Positions 1-9,100 are shown, counted from the stretch's first letter. The stretch is DNA of 64,000 nt from Afifella aestuarii (GCF_004023665.1 NZ_SAUF01000005.1:620001-684000); one strand, 5' to 3'. Notes: a model not told the origin generated them from the sequence alone. A program made the numbers and translations.

Positions 1-524
1 GTTCGTCGCGCACCTACTTCCAGGATCTGCCCGCCCGTTTCAGGCTTCTGGTCGAGATCGGGTTGCGGGCGCTGTCACCCGGCGTCAACGATGTCTTTAC
101 CGCGGTCGCCTGCGCCAACCATCTCGCGGCCTCGCTTGCGTTGCTCGACGGGCGCGATCTGACCCCCGCAATCCATTGGAATGAGAAGCGCGACGTGATG
201 CTGGTGCCGCAGCCCATGCATTTTGAGGTGGTCGTGGCCTCCGTTCTCAACCCGCTCCGTCAGGCGGGGAAGGAAGTCTTCGTGATGAACGAAGCGCTTT
301 TGCTCACCTTGGGCGATCTCGCGGCGGCTTCCATCAAACCCGGATTGCGCGAAGTCTATGAACACCATGCGCACCTCGTCGCCGAGAGCGCCCTTATGAC
401 CGATCTGCAGGACGAAGAACGCTCCATCATTCATGGGCTGCTTCGGCGCGTCGAGGAGCGGGGCGCCGAAGGCAAGAAGATTGAACGTGAATTGAAGAGC
501 CGGCGTGCCGCGCGGCAGAGCTGA
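1..524 (+). CDS. DUF2254 family membrane protein, C-terminal part (5' end outside window)
   Basis: The reading frame is open from the window edge (first full codon at base 3) to TGA at 522-524, so only the last 173 or so residues are present. The segment LRALSPGVNDVFTAVAC is the signature of the DUF2254 family of predicted inner-membrane proteins, whose N-terminal transmembrane part lies outside the window. The visible part is soluble, rich in charged residues and helical, ending in a basic tail. The function of the family is not established. The next gene on the same strand starts 76 bases downstream with its own good ribosome binding site, so a shared transcript is possible but not shown. 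Confidence 0.8.
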   Translation, partial: SSRTYFQDLPARFRLLVEIGLRALSPGVNDVFTAVACANHLAASLALLDGRDLTPAIHWNEKRDVMLVPQPMHFEVVVASVLNPLRQAGKEVFVMNEALLLTLGDLAAASIKPGLREVYEHHAHLVAESALMTDLQDEERSIIHGLLRRVEERGAEGKKIERELKSRRAARQS

Positions 525-600
525 CCACCGGCACCCTTTGCTGGCTTGAAGCCCGACCTGGACGCGCCAGGTTGAGCTTCGAGAGACAAAGGAGCACGAC

Positions 601-1434
601 ATGACACTCACCGTCACGGCGAACGGCGCCGAGATTCCGGCGCTCGGTTTTGGAACCTGGCGACTGCGGGACGATGTCTGCCGCCACATGGTGGAGGTGG
701 CGCTCGACGCCGGCTATCGTCACATCGACACTGCGGAAGCCTACGACAATGAGGAAGCGGTCGGCGACGCTCTCGCAAACCATGTCACCCCACGCGACGA
801 CATCTTCGTGACCACCAAAGTTTGGCACGAGAACCTTCGCGACGGCGATTTCCAGAAATCTGTCGAGGGAAGCCTGAAGCGTCTTCAGATCGACCAGGCC
901 GACCTCGTGCTGATCCATTGGCCGAGCCCGTCGATCCCGTTCGACGAACAGATCCAAAGCCTGTGCAAGGCGAAGAAGCAGGGGCTGACCAAACACATCG
1001 GCGTGTCGAATTTCCCGGCCGCCCTCATCGAAGCCGCGATGCGCCACGCCGATGAGCCGATCGTCGCAAACCAGGTCGAGTATCACCCCTATCTCGATCA
1101 GAGCATCGTTCATGCGGCCTGCCGCAAACACGGCCTCGCTCTGACGTCTTACGCGCCAATCGCCCGCGGCGCGGTCTTGGATGAAGAGGTCGTGCGGGAG
1201 ATCGCCGAAGAGAAAGAGCGGACACCCGCCCAGGTCATCCTGCGTTGGCATATCCAGCAGGAGGGGGTGGTTGCGATCCCGCGCTCCTCGAAGGCAGAAA
1301 GAGTAAATGAAAACAGCGATATATTTGATTTTGCTCTAACCCCAGATGAAATGGGGCGGATCTCGGCGCTGGCGCGTCCGGATGGCCGCAGCATCGATCC
1401 GGATTGGGCACCTGACTGGGACGAGGCGGCCTGA
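601..1434 (+). CDS. aldo/keto reductase, 2,5-diketo-D-gluconate reductase-like
   Basis: A 277-residue NADPH-dependent aldo/keto reductase with a (beta/alpha)8 barrel, the usual length for the AKR5-like bacterial group. The catalytic tetrad is visible: Asp and Tyr in HIDTAEAYDNE (about 41-51), Lys in VTTKVW and His in LVLIHWPSP. The late segment VVAIPRSSKAERVNEN is the typical NADP-phosphate binding region. The ATG is preceded by AAAGGAG at a normal distance. Such enzymes reduce aldehydes and ketones, including diketogluconate and methylglyoxal; the physiological substrate cannot be read from the sequence. A strong hairpin separates it from the next gene on the same strand. Confidence 0.9.
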   Translation: MTLTVTANGAEIPALGFGTWRLRDDVCRHMVEVALDAGYRHIDTAEAYDNEEAVGDALANHVTPRDDIFVTTKVWHENLRDGDFQKSVEGSLKRLQIDQADLVLIHWPSPSIPFDEQIQSLCKAKKQGLTKHIGVSNFPAALIEAAMRHADEPIVANQVEYHPYLDQSIVHAACRKHGLALTSYAPIARGAVLDEEVVREIAEEKERTPAQVILRWHIQQEGVVAIPRSSKAERVNENSDIFDFALTPDEMGRISALARPDGRSIDPDWAPDWDEAA

Positions 1435-1483
1435 GGCTTTGCATGACGGCACCCTTCGTCTGCGCCTTCCCGTGATATGAGCC

Positions 1484-1510
1484 ATCATCTTCGGCCAGTC
1501 CGGAGATGAT
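1484..1510 (+). other. intercistronic hairpin between the aldo/keto reductase and ydcF-like genes
   Basis: Bases 1484-1494 and 1500-1510 form an 11-bp stem with one G-U pair around a 5-base loop. No T run follows in either direction, so it is more likely an mRNA-stabilising or processing element than an intrinsic terminator. It ends 21 bases before the ATG of the next gene. Confidence 0.5.
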
Positions 1511-1531
1511 TCGTCGATCGGGCAGGAGCCG

Positions 1532-2329
1532 ATGTTTTTCATAATCTCAAAGGTTGCGGGCTTCTTTCTCGCTCCCTCGAATGCGCTTGTCATTCTGACG
1601 ATCTTCGGCGTCGTGGTTCAGATGCTGTGGTCGTTTCGCGTCGGCGCTGTCGTGGCGGCGGCCGGGCTCGTCGGCATCCTGGCCTGCGGACTCGGCCCCG
1701 TGGCCAACTGGTTGATCCTTCCTCTGGAGAACCGCTTCGAGCAGCCCGCATCGGACAACGCCGCCCCCGACGGCATCATAGTCTTGGGCGGCGCTCTCTC
1801 TGATCGGGTAAGTGGCGAGCGCGACGCCGGGCTTGAGCTGACCGAAGCGGGCGACCGCATTCTCGCACTCTTGCGCCTTGCGCGGACTTATCCGCAGGCC
1901 CGCATCGTCTTCACAGGAGGCAGCAGTGCACTGACCGGCGGGGGCAGGAAGACGGAGGGCGAACTCGTCGGAGAGGCCATTGAGCGTTTCGGGCTCTCGC
2001 CGGAGCGCGTGACGATCGAATCCAACTCCCGCAATACGGCGGAAAACGCCAGCTTCTCGAAGGAAATTGCCAAACCGCGAGCGGATGAAACCTGGTGGCT
2101 GGTGACGTCGGCCTTTCATATGCCGCGGGCTGTCGGCGTGTTTCGCGCCGCAGGCTTCCCGGTCACGGCCTATCCGGTGGATTTCCGGGCTGCGCCTGAT
2201 GACTGGATGCGCCCGTTCGCCACCGTCAGCGACGGACTTCGGCGCACCGATGTCGCGTTCCGCGAATGGGTCGGGCTGCTTGCTTATTACTGGACCGGAC
2301 GCATCGACACGCTCTTTCCCGGCCCGTAG
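1532..2329 (+). CDS. YdcF/ElyC/SanA family membrane protein (DUF218)
   Basis: The product has 265 residues. Two hydrophobic segments lie near residues 5-25 and 30-55, followed by a DUF218 domain. Family landmarks are GIIVLGGALS, RIVFTGGSS, ESNSRNTAENA (about 168-178) and VTSAFHMPRA. ElyC, SanA and YdcF of enterobacteria share this fold and are linked to envelope integrity and the handling of the lipid carrier for peptidoglycan; the biochemical activity is unsettled. The ATG is preceded by GGAG at a suitable distance. The protein is probably anchored in the inner membrane with the domain facing the periplasm. It is followed by an MscS channel gene, also an envelope function. Confidence 0.85.
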   Translation: MFFIISKVAGFFLAPSNALVILTIFGVVVQMLWSFRVGAVVAAAGLVGILACGLGPVANWLILPLENRFEQPASDNAAPDGIIVLGGALSDRVSGERDAGLELTEAGDRILALLRLARTYPQARIVFTGGSSALTGGGRKTEGELVGEAIERFGLSPERVTIESNSRNTAENASFSKEIAKPRADETWWLVTSAFHMPRAVGVFRAAGFPVTAYPVDFRAAPDDWMRPFATVSDGLRRTDVAFREWVGLLAYYWTGRIDTLFPGP

Positions 2330-2407
2330 CGATCGACGTTGCACGCGTCCTAAAGGATCGTCTGCGAGGCTGGCTGCGTTAAGAACCTCGTTAAAAGCGG
2401 GAAGGTC

Positions 2408-3823
2408 TTGCCCTTGGACGAACTGATGGACGGAAATGTCGCCGCCTTGCTCGGCGATGCGGAGACGGGCCTGCTGGCTTTCGTCGAAATGCTCATGCGT
2501 CCTTGGATGTTGATCCAGGTCGCCATCATCATCGCCGCAGTCCTTCTGAGTGTTGTTATCGGGCGCTTTGCTGAAGCACGCCTCGAACCGCGGGTGAGGG
2601 CGATCCGGGGACAGCCTCGTCTTCTCAGATTCCTCGCACTCCTGCTGCGACGAACCAACTGGATCGTTCTTTCCCTCGTCTTGCTGGCCGTCCTCACGGT
2701 CATGCGAACGGTGACCTGGCCGAGCCGCACCTACCTGTTGGCAATTGCGACGTCTCTCGTCGCCGCCTGGGTGCTGATCTCCGTCGTCTCGAAACTCATT
2801 CGCAATCGAGCGGTCAGCCGCATGATCGCTGTGCTGGCCTGGGCTTTCGTGGCGCTGCGCATCACAGGCCTCCTCGACGAGGCGACCGCATTGCTCGATG
2901 CCGCTGCGCTCCAAATCGGGTCCTTCCGCCTGTCACTGCTCTTTCTGCTCCAGGCGATCCTCCTTTTGAGCGGGCTCTTATGGCTCGCCGTCACCTTCGG
3001 CAATTTCGTAGAGCAGCGGCTCGAACGCGCCAGCGATCTGACGCCCACGATCCGCGTGCTTCTCGGAAAAGTCGTCAAATTCGCGCTCATCGTCGCGGCG
3101 GCAGCAACTGCTCTCTCGGCCGTCGGTGTGGACCTCACCGCGCTCACCGTCTTCTCCGGCGCGGTCGGCGTCGGCATCGGCTTCGGCCTCCAGAAGGTCG
3201 TGTCGAACTTTATCAGCGGCATGATCATCCTTCTCGACAAGTCGATCAAACCGGGAGACACGATTTCACTCGGCGAGACGTTTGGCTGGATCCGCGAGCT
3301 GCGTGCCCGTTTCGTCTCCGTCGTCACCCGTGATGGCAAGGAATTCCTCATTCCGAACGAGGATTTCATCACCCAGCAGGTGGTGAACTGGTCCTTCACC
3401 GACACCTTGATTCGCCTCGACGTACATTTCGGCGTCGCATACACGTCCGATCCGCACCAGGTGAGCCGGCTTGCAATCGACGCGGCGAAATCCGTCGAGC
3501 GGGTTCATCAGGCACCTCCGCCGGTCTGCTGGATGACGGGCTTTGGCGAATCCTCGATCGATTTCATTCTTCGCTTCTGGATCCGCGATCCCCAGAACGG
3601 TCTCACCAATGTGCGCGGCAAGGTGCTTCTCGCCTGCTGGGACGCCTTCAAGGAGGCGGATGTCTCCATCCCATTCCCGCATCGACAAGTCATCTTGAGC
3701 GAGCCCGTCGAAGTGCGCGTTTCGCGGCCCCCGAGCGCAGAGGCCTCGTCGAAAGACAAAGCGCGATCGAACCGGGCGAAGGGTGGCTCGCGGCTCCATG
3801 CCGACCCGAAGGCGCCACTCTAA
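2408..3823 (+). CDS. MscS-family mechanosensitive ion channel
   Basis: A 471-residue protein with about five hydrophobic helices and then the MscS core. The pore helix is the Gly/Ala-rich stretch AVGVGIGFGLQKVVSNFISG near residues 255-274, followed by the beta domain (DKSIKPGDTI) and the C-terminal alpha/beta part with the typical YTSDP segment. These channels open under membrane tension and release solutes during osmotic downshock. The tail after about residue 435 is basic and probably disordered. The start is uncertain: TTG at 2408, TTG at 2414 and ATG at 2426 are in frame; GGGAAGG at 2399-2405 best suits the TTG at 2414. The extra N-terminal helices make it larger than E. coli MscS (286 residues). 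Confidence 0.9.
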   Translation: MPLDELMDGNVAALLGDAETGLLAFVEMLMRPWMLIQVAIIIAAVLLSVVIGRFAEARLEPRVRAIRGQPRLLRFLALLLRRTNWIVLSLVLLAVLTVMRTVTWPSRTYLLAIATSLVAAWVLISVVSKLIRNRAVSRMIAVLAWAFVALRITGLLDEATALLDAAALQIGSFRLSLLFLLQAILLLSGLLWLAVTFGNFVEQRLERASDLTPTIRVLLGKVVKFALIVAAAATALSAVGVDLTALTVFSGAVGVGIGFGLQKVVSNFISGMIILLDKSIKPGDTISLGETFGWIRELRARFVSVVTRDGKEFLIPNEDFITQQVVNWSFTDTLIRLDVHFGVAYTSDPHQVSRLAIDAAKSVERVHQAPPPVCWMTGFGESSIDFILRFWIRDPQNGLTNVRGKVLLACWDAFKEADVSIPFPHRQVILSEPVEVRVSRPPSAEASSKDKARSNRAKGGSRLHADPKAPL

Positions 3824-4288
3824 ACATGTTAACTTTCAGGGGCTTATAGGGAGAAAGAAGCCCAGCGTCTTATGTATGGCTGCTATGTGGATGACGCAGC
3901 CGTTAACCTCTATTAAGACTTGCTTTCTCTCCCGCTCATCGCCACATTCCCGCCGCTGATCGGCCCAAGGCGATCAGCCTCTCGGTCACCCTCGAGCGCC
4001 CCTGCAGCGTAGCCTGCGCAGGGGCGGACCGGCGGGAACGAAGGATGAAGTGGACCGCCCAACTTTTCTAGCCGCGAATGCTTTTTCATCGGCGCAGGCC
4101 TCGCGTAAGCCGTGGATGCGTTGATATTTGGCGACGGCGGGCAAGGTGGATGCCGAACGCGATTGAGGCAAAAAGGTGGCAAATTTGAGCCATCTTCAGC
4201 TTGAAGTCAGCTTTGGCAAATTGTAACGGTTTTCGGTGTCGGGAGGGTCCAAGGACTCCCTCCTCACCAGGGGACAAAGGGGAATTTG
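3824..4288. other. 465-base gap without a convincing gene; two inverted repeats
   Basis: Short ORFs on both strands here overlap one another and lack ribosome binding sites, so I call no gene. Two inverted repeats stand out: GGGCTT (3840-3845) with AAGCCC (3858-3863), which could close off the mscS transcript although no T run follows, and a 9-bp repeat CGCCCCTGC (3997-4005) with GCAGGGGCG (4018-4026). The 3' part carries the leader of the small gene at 4289. Confidence 0.5.
4242..4263 (+). promoter_or_regulatory. leader hairpin upstream of the 41-codon gene
   Basis: GGAGGG (4242-4247) can pair with CCCTCC (4258-4263), extended by TC/GA pairs with a small bulge, about 25 bases before the start codon. 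The following AAAGGGG ribosome binding site is left free in this fold. The role is unknown. Confidence 0.4.
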
Positions 4289-4414
4289 ATGCCCGATTTG
4301 AACGAGCCGTCCTGCTGGCGGGCGGCGGCGATTACCTTTGCAGTATGTGCAGGACTGCTGCTGGTGATCTCGCTGGTGGTCAGTGGCGGAGCGACTACGG
4401 TGGCGGTCAGCTGA
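4289..4414 (+). CDS. small single-pass membrane protein, 41 residues, unknown function
   Basis: ATG at 4289 is preceded by the good ribosome binding site AAAGGGG (4276-4282), and the frame runs 41 codons to TGA at 4412-4414. The product has a short polar N-terminus (MPDLNEPSCWR) and then a run of about 28 apolar residues from Ala12, enough for one transmembrane helix with the N-terminus probably inside. A near-perfect intrinsic terminator follows 28 bases later and a leader hairpin precedes it, so it sits in its own transcription unit. I do not recognise a family. A longer overlapping frame from 4201 has no ribosome binding site and is less likely to be the gene. Confidence 0.55.
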   Translation: MPDLNEPSCWRAAAITFAVCAGLLLVISLVVSGGATTVAVS

Positions 4415-4442
4415 CCGCATTCATCCTAGGAAATCGCGCAGT

Positions 4443-4471
4443 ACGCGGGGCCGAAAGGTCCCGCGTTTTTT
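4443..4471 (+). terminator. intrinsic terminator after the 41-codon gene
   Basis: ACGCGGGGCC (4443-4452) pairs with GGTCCCGCGT (4457-4466) around a GAAA tetraloop, with one G-U pair, and is followed at once by six T residues. This is a textbook Rho-independent terminator on the plus strand. Confidence 0.9.
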
Positions 4472-4566
4472 ATTGCCCTTAGCCGCGCCGGCTCTCCCAC
4501 GCCGAAGCGTTTGCATTTCTTCCTGAAGACTGCCTAGCTAAAGGGGCGGAGAAACAGGAGAAACCC

Positions 4567-4992
4567 ATGCCGCAGCAAATCGTCAAAGGCTACCGTCAGC
4601 TCATCGACGAGGCCGAGGCGACAATCGAAACCGTGAGCGCCGATGAGGCGTTCCGGCGGCACGACCAGGCCGAAGCCGTCCTCGTTGATCTGCGCGATAT
4701 CCGAGAACTGCAGCGCGAGGGAAGGATCCCAGGCGCCATCCATTGCCCGCGAGGCATGCTTGAATTCTGGATTGATCCGGCGAGCCCCTACCATAAGCCG
4801 GTCTTTGCCGAAGACCGCCCATTCATTTTCTTCTGCGCGGCAGGCTGGCGCTCGGCGCTGGCTGCTGGCCGCGCCGCCGAGATGGGCTTGAAGCCCGTCG
4901 CACATATCGAGGGTGGCTTCGGGGCGTGGAAGAAGGCCGGACTGCGTGTTGAATCGCCAGCTGAAGACGCAAGCCCAAGCCCGAAGAAGTGA
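4567..4992 (+). CDS. rhodanese-like domain protein
   Basis: A 141-residue single rhodanese domain. The CH2A-like segment AVLVDLRDIRELQREGRIPG lies near residues 36-55, and the active-site loop FFCAAGWRSALAA (about 94-106) contains the catalytic Cys that would carry a persulfide. This is the length of stand-alone single-domain sulfurtransferases. It probably works in the cytoplasm in sulfur transfer or detoxification; the acceptor is unknown. AGGAG lies 7-11 bases before the ATG. The next gene, gcd, is 128 bases away and has its own ribosome binding site. Confidence 0.88.
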   Translation: MPQQIVKGYRQLIDEAEATIETVSADEAFRRHDQAEAVLVDLRDIRELQREGRIPGAIHCPRGMLEFWIDPASPYHKPVFAEDRPFIFFCAAGWRSALAAGRAAEMGLKPVAHIEGGFGAWKKAGLRVESPAEDASPSPKK

Positions 4993-5120
4993 ACTGAAAC
5001 AGCCTCGTCCGGCGTAACGTCCCACCCGCAATCTCCGCCGGCAAAGGATTCTGGCGTCGACGGGAAACCGAGAGCCTCCTTCCGTGTTGGTAAGACATCA
5101 ACCATCCCGGAGGAGAGAAT

Positions 5121-7481
5121 TTGGTCGCCACAATCACTGGCATCGCCATCGCATTGCTGGGCGCTGCCCTTGCCGTCGGGGGCATCTGGCTCGCAGCCCT
5201 CGGTGGCTCCTGGTATTACATTCTTGCCGCTGTCGGCTTTCTGGCCACCGGCATCCTTTTGTTCATGCATCGCGCGGCCGCGCTTTACGTCTACGCTGCC
5301 GTCGTCCTCGGCACGCTCGTTTGGGCGATCTGGGAGGCGGGCTTCGATTGGTGGCAACTGGCTCCGCGCGGCGACATCGTCGTCCTCATCGGTATCTGGC
5401 TGCTTCTGCCTTTCGTAACGCGCTCATTGAAGCGCGATTTTTTTGACCCGCGGCCTGCAGCCTGGCGCGGGGCGGGGATCCCGCTCGGCGTCTCGCTGGT
5501 TCTTGCCGTGGGCGTCGCCATCTATGCGCTCGCAACGCCGTCCGCCGATCTCCAGGGACAGCTTCCGGCGGCGCGAATGGCCGACGCGGAGACCGGGCCG
5601 TCGGGCGAGGCCGCAGATGTGCCGGCGGCGGATTGGCCTGCCTATGGGCGCACCGAGTTCGGCCAGAAATATTCCCCGCTCGACCAGATTCATGCCGGCA
5701 ATGTCGACCATCTCAAGGTCGCCTGGCAGTATCATACCGGCGACACGAGGCGGCCGGGCGATCCGAAGGAAACCACCTACGAGGTCACGCCGCTCAAGAT
5801 TGGCAACACGCTCTACCTCTGCACGCCGCACAATCTGGCGATCGCTCTCGACGCCGCGACCGGCGAGGAAAAATGGCGCTTTGATCCGGAGGTCGGGACC
5901 GAAGCTAGCCGGCAGCATCAGACCTGCCGCGGCGTATCCTATTACCAATCGCTCGAAGGATCTGACAGCGCCACCGCAACCGAGTGTCCGACGCGGATCT
6001 ATCTGCCGACATCCGATGCCCGCCTGATCGCTCTCAATGCGGAAACGGGCGAGGTGTGTCGCAGTTTTGGCGAGAACGGCCATGTCAATCTCTGGGCGAA
6101 CATGCCGAACCTCCAGGAGGGGTTCTATTATTCGACTTCCGCGCCGGTGATTGCGCGCGGTCTCGTCGTCGTGGGCGGCTCGGTCAACGACAACGTCTCG
6201 ACGACAGAACCTTCGGGCGTCATCCGCGCCTACGATATCGACACGGGTGATCTTCTTTGGAACTGGGATTCCGGCCGGCCGGACGAAACGACGCCGATCT
6301 CTGACGGCGAGACCTATACGGCCAACTCGCCCAATTCGTGGACGACCATGAGTGCCGATCCGGAACTCGGCCTCCTCTACGTGCCGCTCGGCAATGCGCC
6401 GCCCGACCAATGGGGCGGCAACCGCACCCCGGAAACCGAGCGCTTCTCTTCCTCGATCGTGGCGCTCGATCTCGTCACCGGCGAACTTCGCTGGGTGTTT
6501 CAAACCGTGCACCACGATCTGTGGGACATGGATGTTCCGTCACAACCGAGCCTGATCGACCTTCAGATCGATGGGAACACGGTTCCAGCCGTCGTTCAGG
6601 CGACGAAACAGGGTGACATCTATGTGCTCGACAGGCGGACGGGCGATCCCATTCTCCCGGTCACCGAAGAGCCCGCACCGCAAGGTGCGGCCAAGGGAGA
6701 TCACGCGGCCAAGACGCAGCCCACATCGGCACTTTCGCTGAAGCCGCCGCGGCTCACCGAGCACGACATGTGGGGTGCGACCATGTTCGACCAGCTCGTT
6801 TGCCGAGTCGAATTCCACCAGTATCGCTGGGAAGGCCGCTTCACACCGCCCTCGACAGAAGGCAGTCTCGTCCATCCGGGCAATTTCGGCGTCTTCAACT
6901 GGGGCGGCGTCGCCGTCGACCCGGTCCGCCAGATCGTCTTCGGTACGCCGTCCTATCTCGCTTTCGTCTCCAAGCTCATCCCTCGGGAAAATCCGGAGAA
7001 GAATTACGTTTCGGAGGGCAAACCCGGCCTCAACGAGAATTACGGGGCCCCGTTCGCAGTGAGCCTGAAGCCTTTCACCTCGCCGATCGGGCTTCCTTGT
7101 CAGGCTCCGCCCTGGGGCTACGTCGCGGGTGCGGACCTCACCACGGGCAAGGTGGCCTACATGCACCGAAACGGGACCGTGCGTGATCGCTCGCCCATCC
7201 CGCTGCCGTTCAAGATGGGTGTGCCGGACCTCGGCGGCCCGATCCTGACGGCCGGCAATCTCGCCTTCATGAGCGGCTCGCTCGATTATTACGTTCGCGC
7301 CTTTGATGCGACGACCGGCGAGCAACTCTGGCGAGATCGGCTGCCCGCCGGCGGCCAGGCGACCCCGATGACCTATGCCGTTGACGGCAAACAATATCTC
7401 CTGGTCGTCGCCGGCGGTCACGGATCCCTCGGCACGAAAACGGGTGACTCGATCATCGCCTATGCGTTGCCGTCGACCTGA
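5121..7481 (+). CDS. gcd: membrane-bound PQQ-dependent glucose dehydrogenase (quinoprotein)
   Basis: A 786-residue protein matching the length of E. coli Gcd (about 796). Residues 1-140 hold about five transmembrane helices, and the rest is the eight-bladed PQQ beta-propeller facing the periplasm. Family marks include the first blade (WPAYGRTEFGQKYSPLDQI), VYVPLGN-like LLYVPLGNAPPDQWGGNR, HHDLWDMDVPSQP and ATKQGDIYVLDRRTGDP, the last carrying the lysine expected to contact PQQ. The enzyme oxidises glucose or related sugars to lactones and passes electrons to ubiquinone. The start is TTG with AGGAG 5-9 bases before. No PQQ synthesis gene is in the window. It occupies the place where pdhABC commonly precede lpdA. 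Confidence 0.9.
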   Translation: MVATITGIAIALLGAALAVGGIWLAALGGSWYYILAAVGFLATGILLFMHRAAALYVYAAVVLGTLVWAIWEAGFDWWQLAPRGDIVVLIGIWLLLPFVTRSLKRDFFDPRPAAWRGAGIPLGVSLVLAVGVAIYALATPSADLQGQLPAARMADAETGPSGEAADVPAADWPAYGRTEFGQKYSPLDQIHAGNVDHLKVAWQYHTGDTRRPGDPKETTYEVTPLKIGNTLYLCTPHNLAIALDAATGEEKWRFDPEVGTEASRQHQTCRGVSYYQSLEGSDSATATECPTRIYLPTSDARLIALNAETGEVCRSFGENGHVNLWANMPNLQEGFYYSTSAPVIARGLVVVGGSVNDNVSTTEPSGVIRAYDIDTGDLLWNWDSGRPDETTPISDGETYTANSPNSWTTMSADPELGLLYVPLGNAPPDQWGGNRTPETERFSSSIVALDLVTGELRWVFQTVHHDLWDMDVPSQPSLIDLQIDGNTVPAVVQATKQGDIYVLDRRTGDPILPVTEEPAPQGAAKGDHAAKTQPTSALSLKPPRLTEHDMWGATMFDQLVCRVEFHQYRWEGRFTPPSTEGSLVHPGNFGVFNWGGVAVDPVRQIVFGTPSYLAFVSKLIPRENPEKNYVSEGKPGLNENYGAPFAVSLKPFTSPIGLPCQAPPWGYVAGADLTTGKVAYMHRNGTVRDRSPIPLPFKMGVPDLGGPILTAGNLAFMSGSLDYYVRAFDATTGEQLWRDRLPAGGQATPMTYAVDGKQYLLVVAGGHGSLGTKTGDSIIAYALPST

Positions 7482-7482
7482 T

Positions 7483-7544
7483 CTCGTCCCCGGCGCGGGA
7501 CGAGCTTGAGAAAAGGAGAGGGCGGTGCATGGCAGCTTCCGCCC
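7483..7544 (+). terminator. two hairpins after gcd, probable weak terminator
   Basis: CTCGTCCC (7483-7490) pairs with GGGACGAG (7497-7504) around a 6-base loop. Further on, GGGCGG (7520-7525) pairs with CCGCCC (7539-7544) and is followed by the T/C-rich run CCTTCCTTCTT. Together they probably close the gcd transcript before lpdA. Neither has a clean T tract. Confidence 0.45.
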
Positions 7545-7635
7545 CCTTCCTTCTTGATCGAAACGCTGCGGCCATTACCTTGCAGCCTCCGGAGCAATCC
7601 GACAGGACCATGAAAAGAGGATCAGGCGAGGCGAA

Positions 7636-9057
7636 ATGGCGGATAAATCTTATGACGTAGTCGTCATTGGCGCAGGACCCGGCGGCTACGTGACGGCTAT
7701 CCGTTCCGCGCAGCTTGGCTTCAAGACCGCCATCGTCGAAGCGCGCCACCTCGGGGGAATTTGCCTCAATTGGGGCTGCATCCCGACGAAGGCCTTGCTG
7801 CGCTCCGCCGAGATCTTCCATTACATGCAGAAGGCCGGCGATTACGGATTGACGGCGGAAAAAGTCGGCTTCGACATGGGCGCCGTCGTCAAGCGTTCGC
7901 GCAATGTCGCCGGTCAGCTCAACCAGGGCGTCGGCTTCCTCATGAAGAAGAACAAGATCGACGTCATCTGGGGCAGAGCGAAGCTTGCGGGCAAGGGCAA
8001 GATCGAGGTGTCGCCGAGCGACGAGCCGGCTCCGAAGGGGGCGCTCGAGCCCGGCCAGTACTCCGCCAAGCACATCATCGTGGCAACGGGCGCACGCCCG
8101 CGTGTTCTTCCTGGCCTGGAGCCCGACCAGAAGCTCGTCTGGACCTATTTTGAGGCGATGGCTCCCAAGAGCTTGCCGAAATCGCTTCTCGTCGTCGGTT
8201 CCGGCGCGATCGGGATCGAATTCGCTTCCTTCTACCACACGCTCGGCTGCGACGTGACGGTGGTCGAGGTGCTGCCACAGATCCTCCCCGTCGAGGATGC
8301 GGAGATCTCATCGCTCGCGCGAAAGCGCCTTGAAAAGCAGGGCATCAAGATCCTGACCGAAGCGAAGGTCTCCAAGCTTGAAAAAGGCGCAGACGACGTC
8401 ACGGCAACGATCGAGACGAAAGACGGCAAGAGCGAAAAGAAGACCTTCGAGCGGGTCATCTCCGCAGTCGGCGTGGTCGGCAATATCGACGGTCTCGGCC
8501 TGGAAGAACTCGGCGTGAAGACGGAGAGGGGGCTGATTGCGGCCGATCCCTATGGCCGGACGAGCGTCGAGGGGGTCTATGCGATCGGCGATGTCGCGGG
8601 TCCGCCGATGCTCGCGCACAAGGCCGAGCACGAAGGGGTCATCTGCATCGAGGCGATCAAGGGCATGGAGCCGCACCCGATGGACAAGCTCAAGATCCCG
8701 GGTTGCACCTATTGTCATCCGCAGATCGCCTCCGTCGGGCTGACCGAAGCCAAAGCCAAGGAAACCGGACGCAAGATCCGTGTCGGGCGTTTCCCCTTCA
8801 TCGGCAACGGCAAGGCCATCGCGCTCGGGGAGCCGGACGGGCTCGTCAAAACGATTTTTGACGCAGAGACAGGGGAGCTTCTGGGTGCTCATATGATCGG
8901 TGCCGAAGTGACGGAACTGATCCAGGGATTCGTTGTCGCGATGAACCTCGAAACGACGGAAGAAGAGTTGATGCACACGGTGTTCCCGCATCCGACCCTC
9001 TCGGAAATGATGCACGAGAGCGTTCTTGACGCGTATGACCGCGTTATCCACGTATGA
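7636..9057 (+). CDS. lpdA: dihydrolipoyl dehydrogenase (E3)
   Basis: A 473-residue flavoprotein disulfide reductase. The N-terminal FAD motif is VVIGAGPGGYVTAIRSAQLG (about 8-27), the redox-active pair is in GGICLNWGCIPTKALL (about 40-55), and the second Rossmann motif is VVGSGAIGIEFASFY (about 181-195). The C-terminal dimer interface contains the catalytic HPHPTLSE-type segment (VFPHPTLSEMMHE). It reoxidises dihydrolipoyl groups of 2-oxo acid dehydrogenase complexes with NAD+. There is no N-terminal lipoyl domain. It is followed by a small membrane protein gene and lipA, the usual alphaproteobacterial order, but pdhABC are not upstream here. Confidence 0.95.
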   Translation: MADKSYDVVVIGAGPGGYVTAIRSAQLGFKTAIVEARHLGGICLNWGCIPTKALLRSAEIFHYMQKAGDYGLTAEKVGFDMGAVVKRSRNVAGQLNQGVGFLMKKNKIDVIWGRAKLAGKGKIEVSPSDEPAPKGALEPGQYSAKHIIVATGARPRVLPGLEPDQKLVWTYFEAMAPKSLPKSLLVVGSGAIGIEFASFYHTLGCDVTVVEVLPQILPVEDAEISSLARKRLEKQGIKILTEAKVSKLEKGADDVTATIETKDGKSEKKTFERVISAVGVVGNIDGLGLEELGVKTERGLIAADPYGRTSVEGVYAIGDVAGPPMLAHKAEHEGVICIEAIKGMEPHPMDKLKIPGCTYCHPQIASVGLTEAKAKETGRKIRVGRFPFIGNGKAIALGEPDGLVKTIFDAETGELLGAHMIGAEVTELIQGFVVAMNLETTEEELMHTVFPHPTLSEMMHESVLDAYDRVIHV

Positions 9058-9100
9058 ACTCGTGCCCGACAGGGCTGAAAGCAATCTAGAGGAGACGGGG

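Noticed and set aside
1547-2914. 455-codon minus-strand frame opposite ydcF-like and mscS genes
   Set aside because: It spans two real genes and the gap between them in antisense; composition is unlike a protein.
4201-4482. 93-codon plus-strand frame overlapping the 41-codon gene
   Set aside because: It has no ribosome binding site, its product is polar without a recognisable fold, and it runs through the intrinsic terminator.
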